A stretch of DNA of 11,978 nt from Pseudomonadota bacterium. GTDB taxonomy: Bacteria > Pseudomonadota > Alphaproteobacteria > Sphingomonadales > Sphingomonadaceae. The position numbers and the translations under genes are program-made. Location of the stretch: the NCBI GenBank assembly GCA_023416515.1, contig JAEZHP010000068.1:1-11978 (forward strand), written 5' to 3'. Of the stretch, positions 1 through 7,421 are shown in pieces (positions within the stretch are counted from its first letter, which is position 1; every line of letters starts with the position of its first letter). The notes beneath the pieces were generated by a model that made no database searches, was not told where the DNA came from, and worked only from the letters and a program-made list of their open reading frames with translations.

Positions 1-273
1 GGACTCTGGACCAACTGGAGCTGCGTGCGGAAGAAGTCGGAGGGGGAGGTGACCTGCGACCTCTACGGCTTCCTCACGACAGAGCCGAACGCCGTGGTCG
101 CTCCGATCCACCCGAAGGCCATGCCGGATATCCTCACCACTCCGGAAGAGATCGACGTCTGGCTCCGGGCGCCCTGGGATGAGGCGAAGGCGCTGCAGCG
201 GCCGCTGCCGGATGACGCCCTCATGGTCGTGGCGCGGGGCGAGAAGCAAGACGGGCTGCCCGAGGCGGCGTGA
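1..273 (+). CDS. SRAP domain protein (YedK/HMCES-like), C-terminal part, cut by the window edge
   Basis: SRAP proteins (YedK in bacteria, HMCES in eukaryotes) form a covalent crosslink to abasic sites in single-stranded DNA through an N-terminal Cys2 and so shield them. The frame is open from base 1, reading GLWTNWSCVRKKSEGEVTCD and on through FLTTEPNAVVAPIHPKAMP, which includes the family's conserved HPKAMP histidine segment. It ends with the usual LQRPLPDDALMVVARGEK tail and TGA at 271-273. The GTG at 25 is internal to the family alignment and is not the true start; the catalytic N-terminus lies upstream of the window. A second, rearranged copy lies at 5472-6075. The visible part is undamaged, so this may be the functional copy. 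The family call is firm; completeness cannot be judged. Confidence 0.85.
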   Translation, partial: GLWTNWSCVRKKSEGEVTCDLYGFLTTEPNAVVAPIHPKAMPDILTTPEEIDVWLRAPWDEAKALQRPLPDDALMVVARGEKQDGLPEAA

Positions 274-521
274 CTTTGCTCCCCAGCTCGGTAGGCCCGT
301 AAGTTGCGTTTCCTTCCCGGTGTTCCTGACCCCCAGATTTTGCAGATCGAGAACGCATGGAGAACAGAGAGACCTAAATATCGGACATGCATAAAGTTTG
401 TCGGGCAAGCCGTTGCCAGTGTCAGCACAGCCGCCGCGTGGTGCCGCGCTCGCGACGGCAACGGCGCGCACCGGCCTGTGTTCGACACGCAGCCGCCGCG
501 CGACATATCCGCGACCTAGGT
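274..521. other. Intergenic stretch, no gene recognised
   Basis: Between the SRAP stop and the oxidoreductase tail I see no reading frame with recognisable protein character. The part around 330-400 is locally AT-richer than its surroundings. No convincing hairpin plus T-run was found for either convergent gene. Confidence 0.4.
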
Positions 522-596
522 TCATAGCGCGGCCTGCACCTCGCGCACGATTTCGTCCGCCGTCGAATGAGGCAGTTCCCAGCCTTGGGAACGCAA
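522..596 (-). pseudogene. Short coding remnant directly after the oxidoreductase stop
   Basis: In the same minus-strand frame as the upstream oxidoreductase, right after its TGA, runs a 24-residue stretch starting TTG and reading LRSQGWELPHSTADEIVREV followed by QAAL and a stop. The amphipathic end (ADEIVREVQAAL) looks like the C-terminus of a real protein. It could be a remnant of a neighbour, or the original tail of a longer protein. The source family is not recognised. Confidence 0.25.
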
Positions 597-1385
597 TCAC
601 CCCGTCCCCGTCCGGACGTGGAGCGCGAAGCCGCGCGTGTCGCCGCCGAGCCCTGGCCGGAGTTGCATGCTCGGGATCAGGTAGTCGCCGCCGTTCTGTC
701 GCCGATAGGGGATGGGCCGGGTGGTCTGGAGCGTGCGCATCCTCTCGCGCAACTCTTCGGACAGAGCCGCGAAGCCGGGTTCGTCGAGGCGATCCACGCG
801 GTACGCCACGAAGGGCGGCAGCACGTCGAAGCCGGGGTAGTAGAGGACGCCGTGATTGATCGGGAACAGGAGGTCCTCGATGGGTCCGTTGATCCCGCGC
901 CCGGAATAATGCTCCTCCCAGCCTCCTGCCGTCACGATCAGCATTGCGCGTTTTCCGGCGAGCCGCCCCTCGCCGTACCTGTCGCCCCATCGGGTGTCGC
1001 TGTGTTCCCCAACCCCGTATGCAAAGCCGTAGGCGTAGACGCGGTCCACCCACCCTTTCAGGATCGCCGGCATCGAGAACCACCAAAGAGGAAACTGCAG
1101 GATCACGGCGTCGGCCCAGAGCAGCTTTTCCTGCTCAGCCTCAACGTCCGGCGTGAGGGTTCCGGTCGCGAACGCCTCGCCTGAGGCTGCCGCGACCCTC
1201 AGCCGGACGGTCTCGCCGAGTGCGGGAAAGTCGGCGCGGTCGACGGGCGCCTTCCAGCCGTCGGCGTAGAGATCCGACACATGGACCGAATGCCCTTGCA
1301 ATTCGAGTTCGCGGATCGCGACGTCGAGGAGCGCACCATTCAGGGACCGGCGCTCCGGGTGAGCGAAGACGATGAGCACGTTCAT
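597..1385 (-). CDS. NAD(P)H dehydrogenase (quinone), flavodoxin-like fold (MdaB/NQO1 family)
   Basis: This is a cytoplasmic flavoprotein of the Flavodoxin_2 family that would carry out two-electron reduction of quinones or similar electrophiles with NAD(P)H. Visible signatures are the N-terminal nucleotide/flavin loop VLIVFAHPERRSLNGAL (about residues 3-19), the family-defining LQFPLWWFSMPAILKGWVDR (about 96-115) followed by YAYGFAYG, and VTAGG at about 151-155 on the flavin side. The length is about 262 residues, normal for the family. I chose ATG 1385 because MNVLIVFAHP is the usual family start; ATG 1394 would add three residues and has no better ribosome site. It is divergently transcribed from a LysR gene about 100 bp away, the standard layout in which the regulator controls the enzyme in response to quinone or redox stress. 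The frame is intact, unlike most of the window. Confidence 0.9.
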   Translation of the reverse strand: MNVLIVFAHPERRSLNGALLDVAIRELELQGHSVHVSDLYADGWKAPVDRADFPALGETVRLRVAAASGEAFATGTLTPDVEAEQEKLLWADAVILQFPLWWFSMPAILKGWVDRVYAYGFAYGVGEHSDTRWGDRYGEGRLAGKRAMLIVTAGGWEEHYSGRGINGPIEDLLFPINHGVLYYPGFDVLPPFVAYRVDRLDEPGFAALSEELRERMRTLQTTRPIPYRRQNGGDYLIPSMQLRPGLGGDTRGFALHVRTGTG

Positions 1386-1442
1386 GGGCACCATCCAGAT
1401 TGAGGAGACTGGTTGCAGCTAGTCACCTCTCCGGCGGTCCGG

Positions 1443-1461
1443 TATCGCATGACTTCGAATA
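1443..1461. promoter_or_regulatory. Candidate LysR operator in the divergent intergenic region
   Basis: An imperfect dyad, TATCG followed by 8 bases and then CGAATA, lies between the two divergent starts. LysR-type regulators bind interrupted dyads of roughly this size (T-N11-A type; here T-N12-A within the TCG/CGA arms). It is the most symmetrical element I saw in the short gap, but it is a weak match and was found by eye. Confidence 0.3.
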
Positions 1462-1485
1462 GGATTGTTCCGTTTGGCGGATAGG

Positions 1486-2394
1486 TTGGAGCCGAGCCTG
1501 GATCGAATGCGGACTTTCGTCCGGGTGGCCGAGCGGGAGAGCCTGTCGGCCGTGGCGCGGGAGCTCGGTATCGGGCAGTCCACCGTGACGCGCCATGTCC
1601 AGGAACTTGAACAGGCTCTCGGCGTGCCCCTGTTCAGCCGCACGACGCGCCGCGTGGTTCTCACCGAAGAGGGCGGACGCTATTTCGAGAGTTGCCTGCG
1701 CATCCTGACCCTGGTGGAACAGGCAAATGACGACGCGCGCGCGACGCTGGCGGCGCCGGCTGGCTCCGTCCGGATCTCCTGCACCGCCGCCCTTGGCGTG
1801 CTTCACGTGACCGGTGCGCTCTTACGGTTCCAGGATCGTTACCCGGAGATCAGCATCGACCTCAGCCTCAGGGATGAGCGCGTGGACCTCGTGAAGGAGG
1901 GCATCGACCTGGCGGTCCGCCTCGGGCCGCTGGCCGACAGTGTCTTGAAACTGCGACGGATCGGCCGCTCGCGGCGGCTGCTCGTCGCGGCGCCCTCCTA
2001 CCTCGCGGCACGCGGGAGGCCTCAAGCTCCGGGGGATCTATCCGCCCACGAGGGCGTCCGCATGTCCAACGTGGCTGGGAGCGACGTCCTCGAACTCGAA
2101 GGCCGCGATGGTACGCGAGAGAGTGTGCGCTTCGGCGGCCGGCTTCGAGTCGATCACGGCCTTGCCGCGCGCGAGGCGCTTCGTGCGGGGCGGGGCATCG
2201 CTCCGGCCCATCTGTGGCTGGTGGAGGATCTCCTTGGCACGGGCGATCTCGAACGTGTGCTTCCGGACTGGTCCCTGCCAGGCGTCCCGCTCAGTTTGCT
2301 GGTGGTGCCGGAGCGCGCGCGCGTAGCTCGCGTTCGCCACGCCGCGGACTTCCTCGTGGCGGCGTTGAGCTCGCTTCCCGGCATCGAGACCTGA
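1486..2394 (+). CDS. LysR-family transcriptional regulator
   Basis: This is a DNA-binding regulator with an N-terminal winged helix-turn-helix (ESLSAVARELGIGQSTVTRH then VQELEQALGVPLFSRTTRRV) and a C-terminal periplasmic-binding-protein-like effector domain (VRISCTAALGV, LVKEGIDLAVRLG, and LRVDHGLAAREALRAGRGIA). This is the CrgA/AaeR-like subgroup common beside quinone reductases. The length of about 300 residues is usual for the family. The start is uncertain: TTG 1486 gives MEPSLDRMRTF, the typical distance to the helix-turn-helix, with GGCGGA just upstream; ATG 1507 and TTG 1465 are alternatives in the same frame. It is divergent from the oxidoreductase gene and probably regulates both that gene and itself. 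The inducer cannot be read from sequence. The frame is intact. Confidence 0.92.
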   Translation: MEPSLDRMRTFVRVAERESLSAVARELGIGQSTVTRHVQELEQALGVPLFSRTTRRVVLTEEGGRYFESCLRILTLVEQANDDARATLAAPAGSVRISCTAALGVLHVTGALLRFQDRYPEISIDLSLRDERVDLVKEGIDLAVRLGPLADSVLKLRRIGRSRRLLVAAPSYLAARGRPQAPGDLSAHEGVRMSNVAGSDVLELEGRDGTRESVRFGGRLRVDHGLAAREALRAGRGIAPAHLWLVEDLLGTGDLERVLPDWSLPGVPLSLLVVPERARVARVRHAADFLVAALSSLPGIET

Positions 2395-2956
2395 AGGCCG
2401 AAGCGGGCGCGGCCGCACCGGCGCGCGCCGCATCCGCAAGATCCCTGCGAGAACTGCTTCAGATGCTAGATTTGGCGAGACCCGGGCGAAACCGCAGATT
2501 GGCTCTTGGTCTGTGATCCGGCCCTTAATCGCGGGTGGCATGTCAAGTTGATTTGGAAGTCCCGGCCGGGGTCAGGGTCCTTTTCGAGGTCGACCGCCTC
2601 ATGTTGATGTTCGGGGTGGGCGCCGCAACGCGTGGAACGACGGTCACCGAAGGCCGTCAGCCGGAATCAACGTGGTCACCAGCACCGCCGTCCCGGCAGG
2701 GACGTCGCGGGCTCGAGGCGAGCCGGATCAGGAGAAGCGGATCTTGGACCAGGTCTACCAGGACAAGAAAGGCGTCGTGCAGTCGGACGTCTACCAGGTG
2801 AGGCCTAAGGGCCGGCTTTATCGGTGCTCCGATCTGATGCTGCCTTTATCCGCATCACGCGGCGATCAAGTCTCTGGCTCCGCTGCAGAGCCGCCATCGT
2901 CTCGCGCCCGACCATCTCGATCGATTGAGGTTCGCGTCCGTCGACGTGACGAGCCT
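2395..2956. other. Gene-free or decayed stretch between LysR and the DUF6508-like fragment
   Basis: No complete gene is recognised. Plus-strand frames at about 2672-2820 read protein-like for a while (ILDQVYQDKKGVVQSDVYQV) but have no start, no clear end and no family I can name. The motif TCTACCAGG occurs twice there, about 40 bases apart. The most economical reading is fused gene fragments left by earlier rearrangements. Confidence 0.4.
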
Positions 2957-3440
2957 TCAGTCGGTGCGGGCAGGACTGCGATCGAGCGTGGCGCACCTTC
3001 TAGATAAGACCTGGTCGATCCTCGTTCGACTGGCGCTCAGTTCGGCGGCGCGATGAACCAGTCGTGTCGCCACGCCGGAGCGAAAGGCGTTCAAGAGCGC
3101 GCCTTCGTTGAAGCGCTCCGCCCTAAGATAGGTGGTCAGCGCCTTTCGCAGTTGCTGAGGATCGGTGCCGGCGATGGCGGTCGCATTCCCCATCAAGCGG
3201 CGTCCTTCGAGTGCCTCCTTCCACTCGATCCATTTCAGGTCGTCGATCACCCAGCCCAGCTCATAGGCGGCGGTCATGAAAAAATGGACCAGGCTGTCGT
3301 AGCTCACGAAGGGCATCTGCGGCACGCCGCGCTCGGTCATGCGGTCCGCAATCCACTGACCGCCATCAAACAGCAGGCGAGCCGCGATCGTGCCGGCGCG
3401 GCCGAGGCCGCCCTTGCCGTGGACCAGTACCCGCGCAACA
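2957..3440 (-). pseudogene. DUF6508-like domain fused to a dual-specificity phosphatase P-loop fragment
   Basis: From ATG 3340 the minus frame reads VPQMPFVSYDSLVHFFMTAA, ELGWVIDDLKWIEWKEA and LRKALTTYLRAERFNEGALL, the pattern of DUF6508 proteins (function unknown). The same frame is open upstream to a TAG at 3581-3583 and contains ARVLVHGKGGLGRAGTIAAR at about 3440-3380. That segment is the signature of the bacterial tyrosine/dual-specificity phosphatase loop HCxxGxxR, but the catalytic Cys is Gly here (GGC where TGC is expected). No complete phosphatase domain surrounds it. I infer that two gene pieces were joined by a deletion. An automatic caller would probably report only the 127-residue part from 3340. 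Confidence 0.5.
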
Positions 3441-3566
3441 CCCGCATCGCCGATCGGCTGAACGAGCGCCGAGTTCCAACCGAGACCGACGGGCCGAACC
3501 GTCGCTGGAGCGGCGATCTGGTGCGCAAAGCGGTTCGGGCGCTCGATGAGGATAAAGCGAGGACCG

Positions 3567-4079
3567 ATGCTGACCGAACGCTACGAAGAGGCTGTGATCT
3601 ACGAGCATGCGCTTCACAGGGCGCAGACGCGCAAAGGAACGGTTATTCCCTACATCGCTCATCTGATCACCGTCTCGGCGCTCGTAATCGAGAACGGGGG
3701 GACGAGGACCAGGCGATCGCCGGCCTCCTACATGACGCCGCTGATGATCGGGGTGGCGAGGCGACGCTTCGGGAGATCCGCGCGCGCTTCGGGGACAGTG
3801 TCGCAGACATCGTCGCCGACCGCACCGACGCCTGGCGAGCCGAAGCCGGACTGGCGGCTGCGGAAGGAGGCACACCGCGCGAGCCTGCCGAAAAAGCCCG
3901 CGCGCTCGCTGCTCGTCTCGCTCGCCGACAAGGTCCACAACGCCGAGGCAGTTTCGGGCGATTTCAAGCAGAACGGCGCGGCGCTGTGGTCTTGTTTCAA
4001 CGGCGGCGAAGCCGGAACGATCTGGTGCTATCGGTCGCTCGCGGCGTTCTTCGAGGAGCGGCTGCCGGGCAAGCTGTAA
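3567..4079 (+). pseudogene. HD-domain (p)ppGpp-hydrolase-like protein with two offsetting frameshifts
   Basis: HD-superfamily metal-dependent phosphohydrolases of the small RelA/SpoT-like type hydrolyse nucleotide second messengers. ATG 3567 is preceded by GAGG at good spacing. Frame 1 gives YEEAVIYEHALHRAQTRKGT and VIPYIAHLITVSALVIENGG. The sequence then continues in the next frame as DEDQAIAGLLHDAADDRGGE and IRARFGDSVADIVADRTDAW (about 3702-3833), then returns to the first frame with PKPDWRLRKEA, LLVSLADKVHNAEAV and a natural C-terminus. One base is missing in the G run at 3696-3701 and two near 3835. The frame is restored, but the central HD dyad (LLHDAADD) is lost from the literal translation. 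A caller would report an intact 170-177-residue ORF with a scrambled middle. Length otherwise fits the family. Confidence 0.75.
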
Positions 4080-4080
4080 G

Positions 4081-4370
4081 ATCGTCTTTCGGCTTGACGC
4101 GCTGCTCGACCACGCCGACGTCGAGGCGTCCGCCGGTCGCGGCTACTCCGTGCTGCGGGTCAGCAAGGAGTGGCTGAAGAACAAGGAGCTTCGTCGCAAG
4201 CTTGGCGGTGACGCGGACTGGCTCGGAAAGCTCGCCGAGGGAGGACGCTGGCGAGGTCGTGACCGTGCTGCGCCATCACGCCGGCGCCAACGGGCGGCGG
4301 TATCGGCGGGGCGGTGCTCTGAACCTCAAATTGGTTGCACGCAGAGATAGAACCAGCTCAAATCTCTCAC
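4081..4370 (+). pseudogene. Unidentified coding remnant downstream of the HD gene
   Basis: Right after the HD stop a plus frame with strong GC3 bias reads IVFRLDALLDHADVEASAGR, then VLRVSKEWLKNKELRRKLGG and DADWLGKLAEG. Near 4240 the plausible sequence continues in another frame as EDAGEVVTVLRHHAGANGRR. The codon use and charge pattern look like a genuine protein, but it has no clear start and a frameshift, and I do not recognise the family. GC content drops after about 4330. Confidence 0.35.
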
Positions 4371-4402
4371 CAAAGCAAAATTTACCGATTCACCCTTAGC
4401 GC

Positions 4403-4415
4403 ACAAAACTTTTGT
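4403..4415. promoter_or_regulatory. Perfect 6+6 dyad upstream of the PLD-like gene
   Basis: ACAAAA, one C, then TTTTGT forms a perfect inverted repeat 21 bases before the PLD-like start codon, in an AT-rich leader. Its position suits an operator or promoter-proximal element. Short AT dyads also arise by chance, so this is tentative. Confidence 0.3.
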
Positions 4416-4436
4416 TGGACAGATTAGGCAGTCGAG

Positions 4437-4913
4437 ATGACGATTGATCTTCTAGACGGGCCCGCCGCGGAAGCAGAAATAAAAAAACTGATCTCAAGTT
4501 CAAAAACGCTCCAGATAGCCGTTCCGTATTGGGGGCGCGGGTCGCGGCGACGGCTGGAGCTTGACAAACTGAGAGCACAGGACGTGACAATCGTCTGCGA
4601 TCTACTGAGCGGCTGCTGTGATCCGGATGAAATCAAGGCTCTGCAAGACGAGTTCGGTCGGTCGCCGGTGCTCACCTGTGACAGCCTCCACGCAAAAGTC
4701 TGGCTAACCGACAGGGGGGCCGTATTCGGTTCATCAAACGCGTCGGCGAACGGTCTTGGTCTGGAGGGAACCGAGGTGGCGCGCCTGATTGAGATGAATG
4801 CCTTGATCTCAGATCCCGCCAAACTTAACGAGCTGTCCCTTTGGTTTAACAAGACGGTTCTTCCGGCGAGCCGGGAGATCGAAAAGAGGGATCTTAAGCA
4901 GGCAAAGAACTGA
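4437..4913 (+). CDS. Phospholipase-D-like (HKD) nuclease family protein, N-terminal part of a frameshifted gene
   Basis: The translation has a single PLD-type active site: SLHAKVWL (HxK, about residues 83-90) followed by GAVFGSSNASANGLGLEG (GSSN, about residues 94-111) and the acidic EMNALI. It starts with TIDLLDG and LQIAVPYWGRG, typical of standalone bacterial PLD-like proteins, some of which are nucleases linked to defence or restriction. Such proteins carry one HKD half-site and work as dimers. The TGA at 4911 is premature: around 4899-4909 a single missing base shifts the frame, and the following DNA (feature at 4979-5551) supplies the expected C-terminal domain. Base composition is markedly AT-richer than the neighbouring genes, suggesting separate acquisition. 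Confidence 0.75.
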   Translation: MTIDLLDGPAAEAEIKKLISSSKTLQIAVPYWGRGSRRRLELDKLRAQDVTIVCDLLSGCCDPDEIKALQDEFGRSPVLTCDSLHAKVWLTDRGAVFGSSNASANGLGLEGTEVARLIEMNALISDPAKLNELSLWFNKTVLPASREIEKRDLKQAKN

Positions 4914-4978
4914 GGCGACGACGCCGGAATGCCGCACCTTTGCCGACCCAAGGCAGCGCGCTCGACATCGCCGCAGTA

Positions 4979-5551
4979 ATGCCTGAAACGTTCGCTGGCA
5001 GAGATATCTATGTCTGGAGTTATGAGTGCGTTGATCTGTCGCCGTGGGCCAAACGTGCGCTTGCGAAAGAACAAAAGAGCAGGGAAGACGTCAGCATCTC
5101 CGCTTATGGAGACGTACCAGATGTGAAGCCGGGCTCGATCATATTAGACTTTACTGTGACACTTACGAAGGATAAGCGCAAAATTGATAACATCGTTTTT
5201 GGTGTCTTCAAAATCCTAAGCGAAAAGCCTGTTGTATCAGGGGACAAAGGTTCTATTTCACTTTGTACGAAAGTAAATAGAATAGCGGACTTGAAGATTG
5301 GTGACGGGCGCGTTTGGCGAAGCGCCGCACGTAGGGCTATTCAAAAGTCGCTCACTGAAAAAGTACAAAAATCGACATCCGCGACTCACTTGCAGACTTC
5401 TCGGCAAGATATATTAAAAAATCTAAGTAACGCAAGTCTCTGCTATAATTTGAGCGGCTCGTCATTCGCTAGTGGTCCTCGGGCGTCGTGCGGATCACCG
5501 GCATGGCCTTCGGGTGAATCGGGGCGACCACGGCGTTCGGCTCCGTCGTGA
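4979..5551 (+). pseudogene. C-terminal half of the PLD-like protein, displaced by a frameshift
   Basis: In the frame shifted by one base, the sequence runs without a stop across the PLD stop: KELRRRRRNAAPLPTQGSAL, DIAAVMPETF, then FAGRDIYVWSYECVDLSPWA. This resembles the C-terminal domain of longer PLD-like family proteins, so the two ORFs are probably one gene of about 340-360 residues. ATG 4979 is only the first ATG in this frame, not a proven start. After about 5470 the reading frame enters the antisense of the broken SRAP copy, so the true C-terminus was probably lost at that junction and the last 25 or so residues are accidental. Confidence 0.55.
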
Positions 5552-5935
5552 GGAAGCCATAGACGTCGCAGGTCACCCCCTCCGACTTCTTCCGAACGCA
5601 GCTCGAGTTCGCCCAGAGCCCGGCGAATACGCAGAGCGGCCGGACTCTCGTCGTGCGCAAACCACACCGGGGCTTTCCTGCCCTCAGGGGTCGTCTCGTA
5701 CTCCGAGAACGAGGTCACCGGGACGACGCGAGCGGTGCTCGGCCCCAAGCCACCGCCGCCAGTGTTGGGAGGCGACATTGCGGATATTGGTCGTGCCAAT
5801 GTCCGGCTCCGCCTTCAGCAGCGCCTGGAAGTCGACCGGCCGCTCCTTCTTCTCCAGCGCCGCCGCGCGCTTCTTCGTCGCCGCGAAAATGGCGCGGCCG
5901 TCGGACTGGCGGATTTCCTGCGGCGAAGGCGCCGA
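5472..5935 (-). pseudogene. Middle part of a second SRAP gene, inverted and frameshifted
   Basis: Read on the minus strand from about 5935: PSPQEIRQSDGRAIFAATKK, KKERPVDFQALLKAEPDIGT, TNIRNVASQHWRRWLGAEHR; after a frameshift near 5728, VVPVTSFSEYETTPEGRKAP and VWFAHDES; after another near 5641, VFAGLWANSSCVRKKSEG and TCDVYGFLTTEPNAVVAPIH, PKAMPVIRTTPED. These are consecutive blocks of the SRAP fold and align closely with the copy at 1-273, at DNA level too. The N-terminus with catalytic Cys2 is missing, and homology stops abruptly at 5472, where the C-terminal third should follow. That third is found on the opposite strand at 5957-6075. Confidence 0.8.
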
Positions 5936-5956
5936 AAAGCTGATCCGGCTAAGACC

Positions 5957-6075
5957 GACGTCTGATGCGCGCTTCCTGGGATGAGGCGAAGGCGCTTCAG
6001 CGGCCGCTGCCGGATGACGCCCTCATGGTCGTGGCGCGAGGGGAGAAGGAGGACGGCCCGGCCGAAGCGGCCTGA
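5957..6075 (+). pseudogene. C-terminal fragment of the second SRAP gene, opposite orientation to its middle part
   Basis: The plus frame from about 5968 reads RASWDEAKALQRPLPDDALM then VVARGEKEDGPAEAA and TGA at 6073-6075. This is nearly identical to the end of the copy at 1-273 (RAPWDEAKALQRPLPDDALM). Homology to that copy begins near GACGTCTG at 5958. It continues exactly where the minus-strand fragment at 5472 stops, so one ancestral gene appears to have been broken and one part flipped. It cannot be translated on its own. Confidence 0.8.
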
Positions 6076-7001
6076 CTCTCCGCCACGCCCTCGAGCGCCG
6101 TGCGCCGCAGCCCTCCGCTCGGCGTGCGGCCGCGGGACTGAACCTCGACCACACGTTCTTGCCAGCATCCAATTGGCGACGGAACGCCCGGCTCCACGTT
6201 GCTGCGAGGCCAGATCCCACTGAGCCAGCAGGCACGCCGTCGGCGTCCGTCAGCTTCAGCGAGCTGAGGCCGCTTCGCCCATCCGGATCATAGCCGGTGA
6301 CACGAACGTGCCGGTCGTTGCGCATTTGATCGTGAGCCACGTCGTGTTTGGGCCTGAGCGATAGGGTGCCTCGCGCACCTTTGCGGCGATCCCCTCAGGC
6401 CCGAACTCACACGCGGCGCGATACACAGCCAGTTCATCGCCCAGCACGTGTTCGCTGAACCGTAGCGCCGGTGGCGCGCGGCCTGGCACGTCCACCAGCA
6501 GCGGGCGGCGCTCGTCGAGCGGCGGGTCGCGCAGATCATCTCCGTTCAGGTGCTGGAGGTCGAAGGCGTAGAGGAAGGCGCGCACGGCGCTCCTCGCCGC
6601 CAGCGCGGCGTGAAGCGCGAAGAAGTCCGTAATCCCGTCCGGGCGCTCCATCACGGCTTCGCCATCGATCACTGCGGAGGAGACGGGGCAGTTGTTCGAG
6701 CGCGGCCACGAATCGCCGGGATGCGCGGCGCCCCGTCGAAGCCGTTCTTCGTGAAGATCCCAACCTGACCGCCATTTATGCGGCGTTGCGCGCGGTAGCC
6801 GTCGTGCTTGATTTCGAACTGCCATCGGCGGTCGCTCGGCGCCTTCAACCGAAGCGTCGGCTTGCAGGGCGGGATGAACTCGGTCCGGAAGAGCTCCGCC
6901 TGACGAGGATCGCGGCGGATCAGCGGCAGGCTTGAGATGGCTTCGCACAGAGGCTCGGTGGAGCGCTTGGTCGAGCGTGGCGGGCGCGGCGGCTTGGCCA
7001 T
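5997..7001 (-). pseudogene. ATP-dependent DNA ligase (LigD ligase-domain type), multiply frameshifted
   Basis: ATP-dependent ligases of this type seal nicks, often within bacterial non-homologous end joining. ATG 7001 starts RSTEPLCEAISSLPLIRRDP and leads to motif I, FEIKHDGYRAQ, with catalytic Lys at about residue 65. After small indels near 6709 and 6685 the frame at 6256 carries AVIDGEAVMERPDGITDFFA (motif III region), FLYAFDLQHLNGDDLR, GPEGIAAKVREAPYRSG (motif IV, with EGIAAK) and TWLTIKC (motif V). Another shift near 6302 gives VTGYDPDGRSGLSSLKL, and one near 6149 gives VVEVQSRGRTPSGGLRRTAL, the usual C-terminal OB-fold end. All core motifs are present, so the ancestral gene was full length at about 300 residues. 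It converges on the SRAP fragment; the two tails overlap. It follows the CxxC protein on the same strand. Confidence 0.8.
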
Positions 7002-7126
7002 GCGCCAACGATGAAGGCCAGGGCTTGCGACCCGGTGGGGTCAGCTCCCGGCTGCGCCTTCTCAGCGGCGAGCGCCGCCGCGCCTCGGGCGCCCTCCGCG
7101 CCACTCCGGCCGACCCGACAACGCCA

Positions 7127-7318
7127 TCAGCCGTCGCAAGCCGGGCATAGGCTGAACTCACCCACGGTTCCGAGAGCGGGATTGAAGAGATTGTGGCAGT
7201 GGCGGCAGCGCTCGGTCATGAGCCCGCGGCGATCCCATGCCCGGCCGGCGTCGCGCGCCAGCTCCCTTTGCCTGCGCCTCTCCAGTTCGGCCTTCACTTC
7301 CTCTTCCGTGAATGACAT
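7127..7318 (-). CDS. Small CxxC/CxxC zinc-ribbon-like protein
   Basis: This 63-residue protein starts at ATG 7318 with a charged helical N-terminus (FTEEEVKAELERRRQREL) followed by CRHCHNLFNPALGTVGEFSL and CPAC. The two CxxC pairs are the expected ligands of one zinc ion. GGGAAAG upstream is a weak ribosome site. It lies between a thermonuclease-like remnant and the DNA ligase on the same strand, which suggests a DNA-metabolism operon. I do not recognise a named family. Intact frame, metal site and composition make it a credible gene despite its size. Confidence 0.6.
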   Translation of the reverse strand: MSFTEEEVKAELERRRQRELARDAGRAWDRRGLMTERCRHCHNLFNPALGTVGEFSLCPACDG

Positions 7319-7421
7319 CGCCGCTTTCCCGGGTTGCGAGCGAATAATGCCTCAATCTGCGGAACCGCGCGGCTTGGGAGCAGATGTTCCCATCATCGCC
7401 GCTCTCGCTACCGCCATAGCT

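Noticed and set aside
567..1184. 205-residue plus-strand ORF
   Set aside because: It is antisense to the intact quinone oxidoreductase and has no recognisable motif.
2038..2541. 167-residue minus-strand ORF opposite LysR
   Set aside because: It lies antisense to the well-supported LysR gene and has no domain character; it is a GC-driven shadow ORF.
3053..4177. 374-residue plus-strand ORF
   Set aside because: Most of it is antisense to the DUF6508/phosphatase fragment or lies out of frame; only the short stretch at about 3702-3833 (the displaced HD segment) is meaningful.
7002..7161. N-terminal extension of the ligase frame starting near 7161
   Set aside because: It overlaps the intact CxxC gene end and is Arg/Ala-rich without homology; the natural ligase start is ATG 7001.
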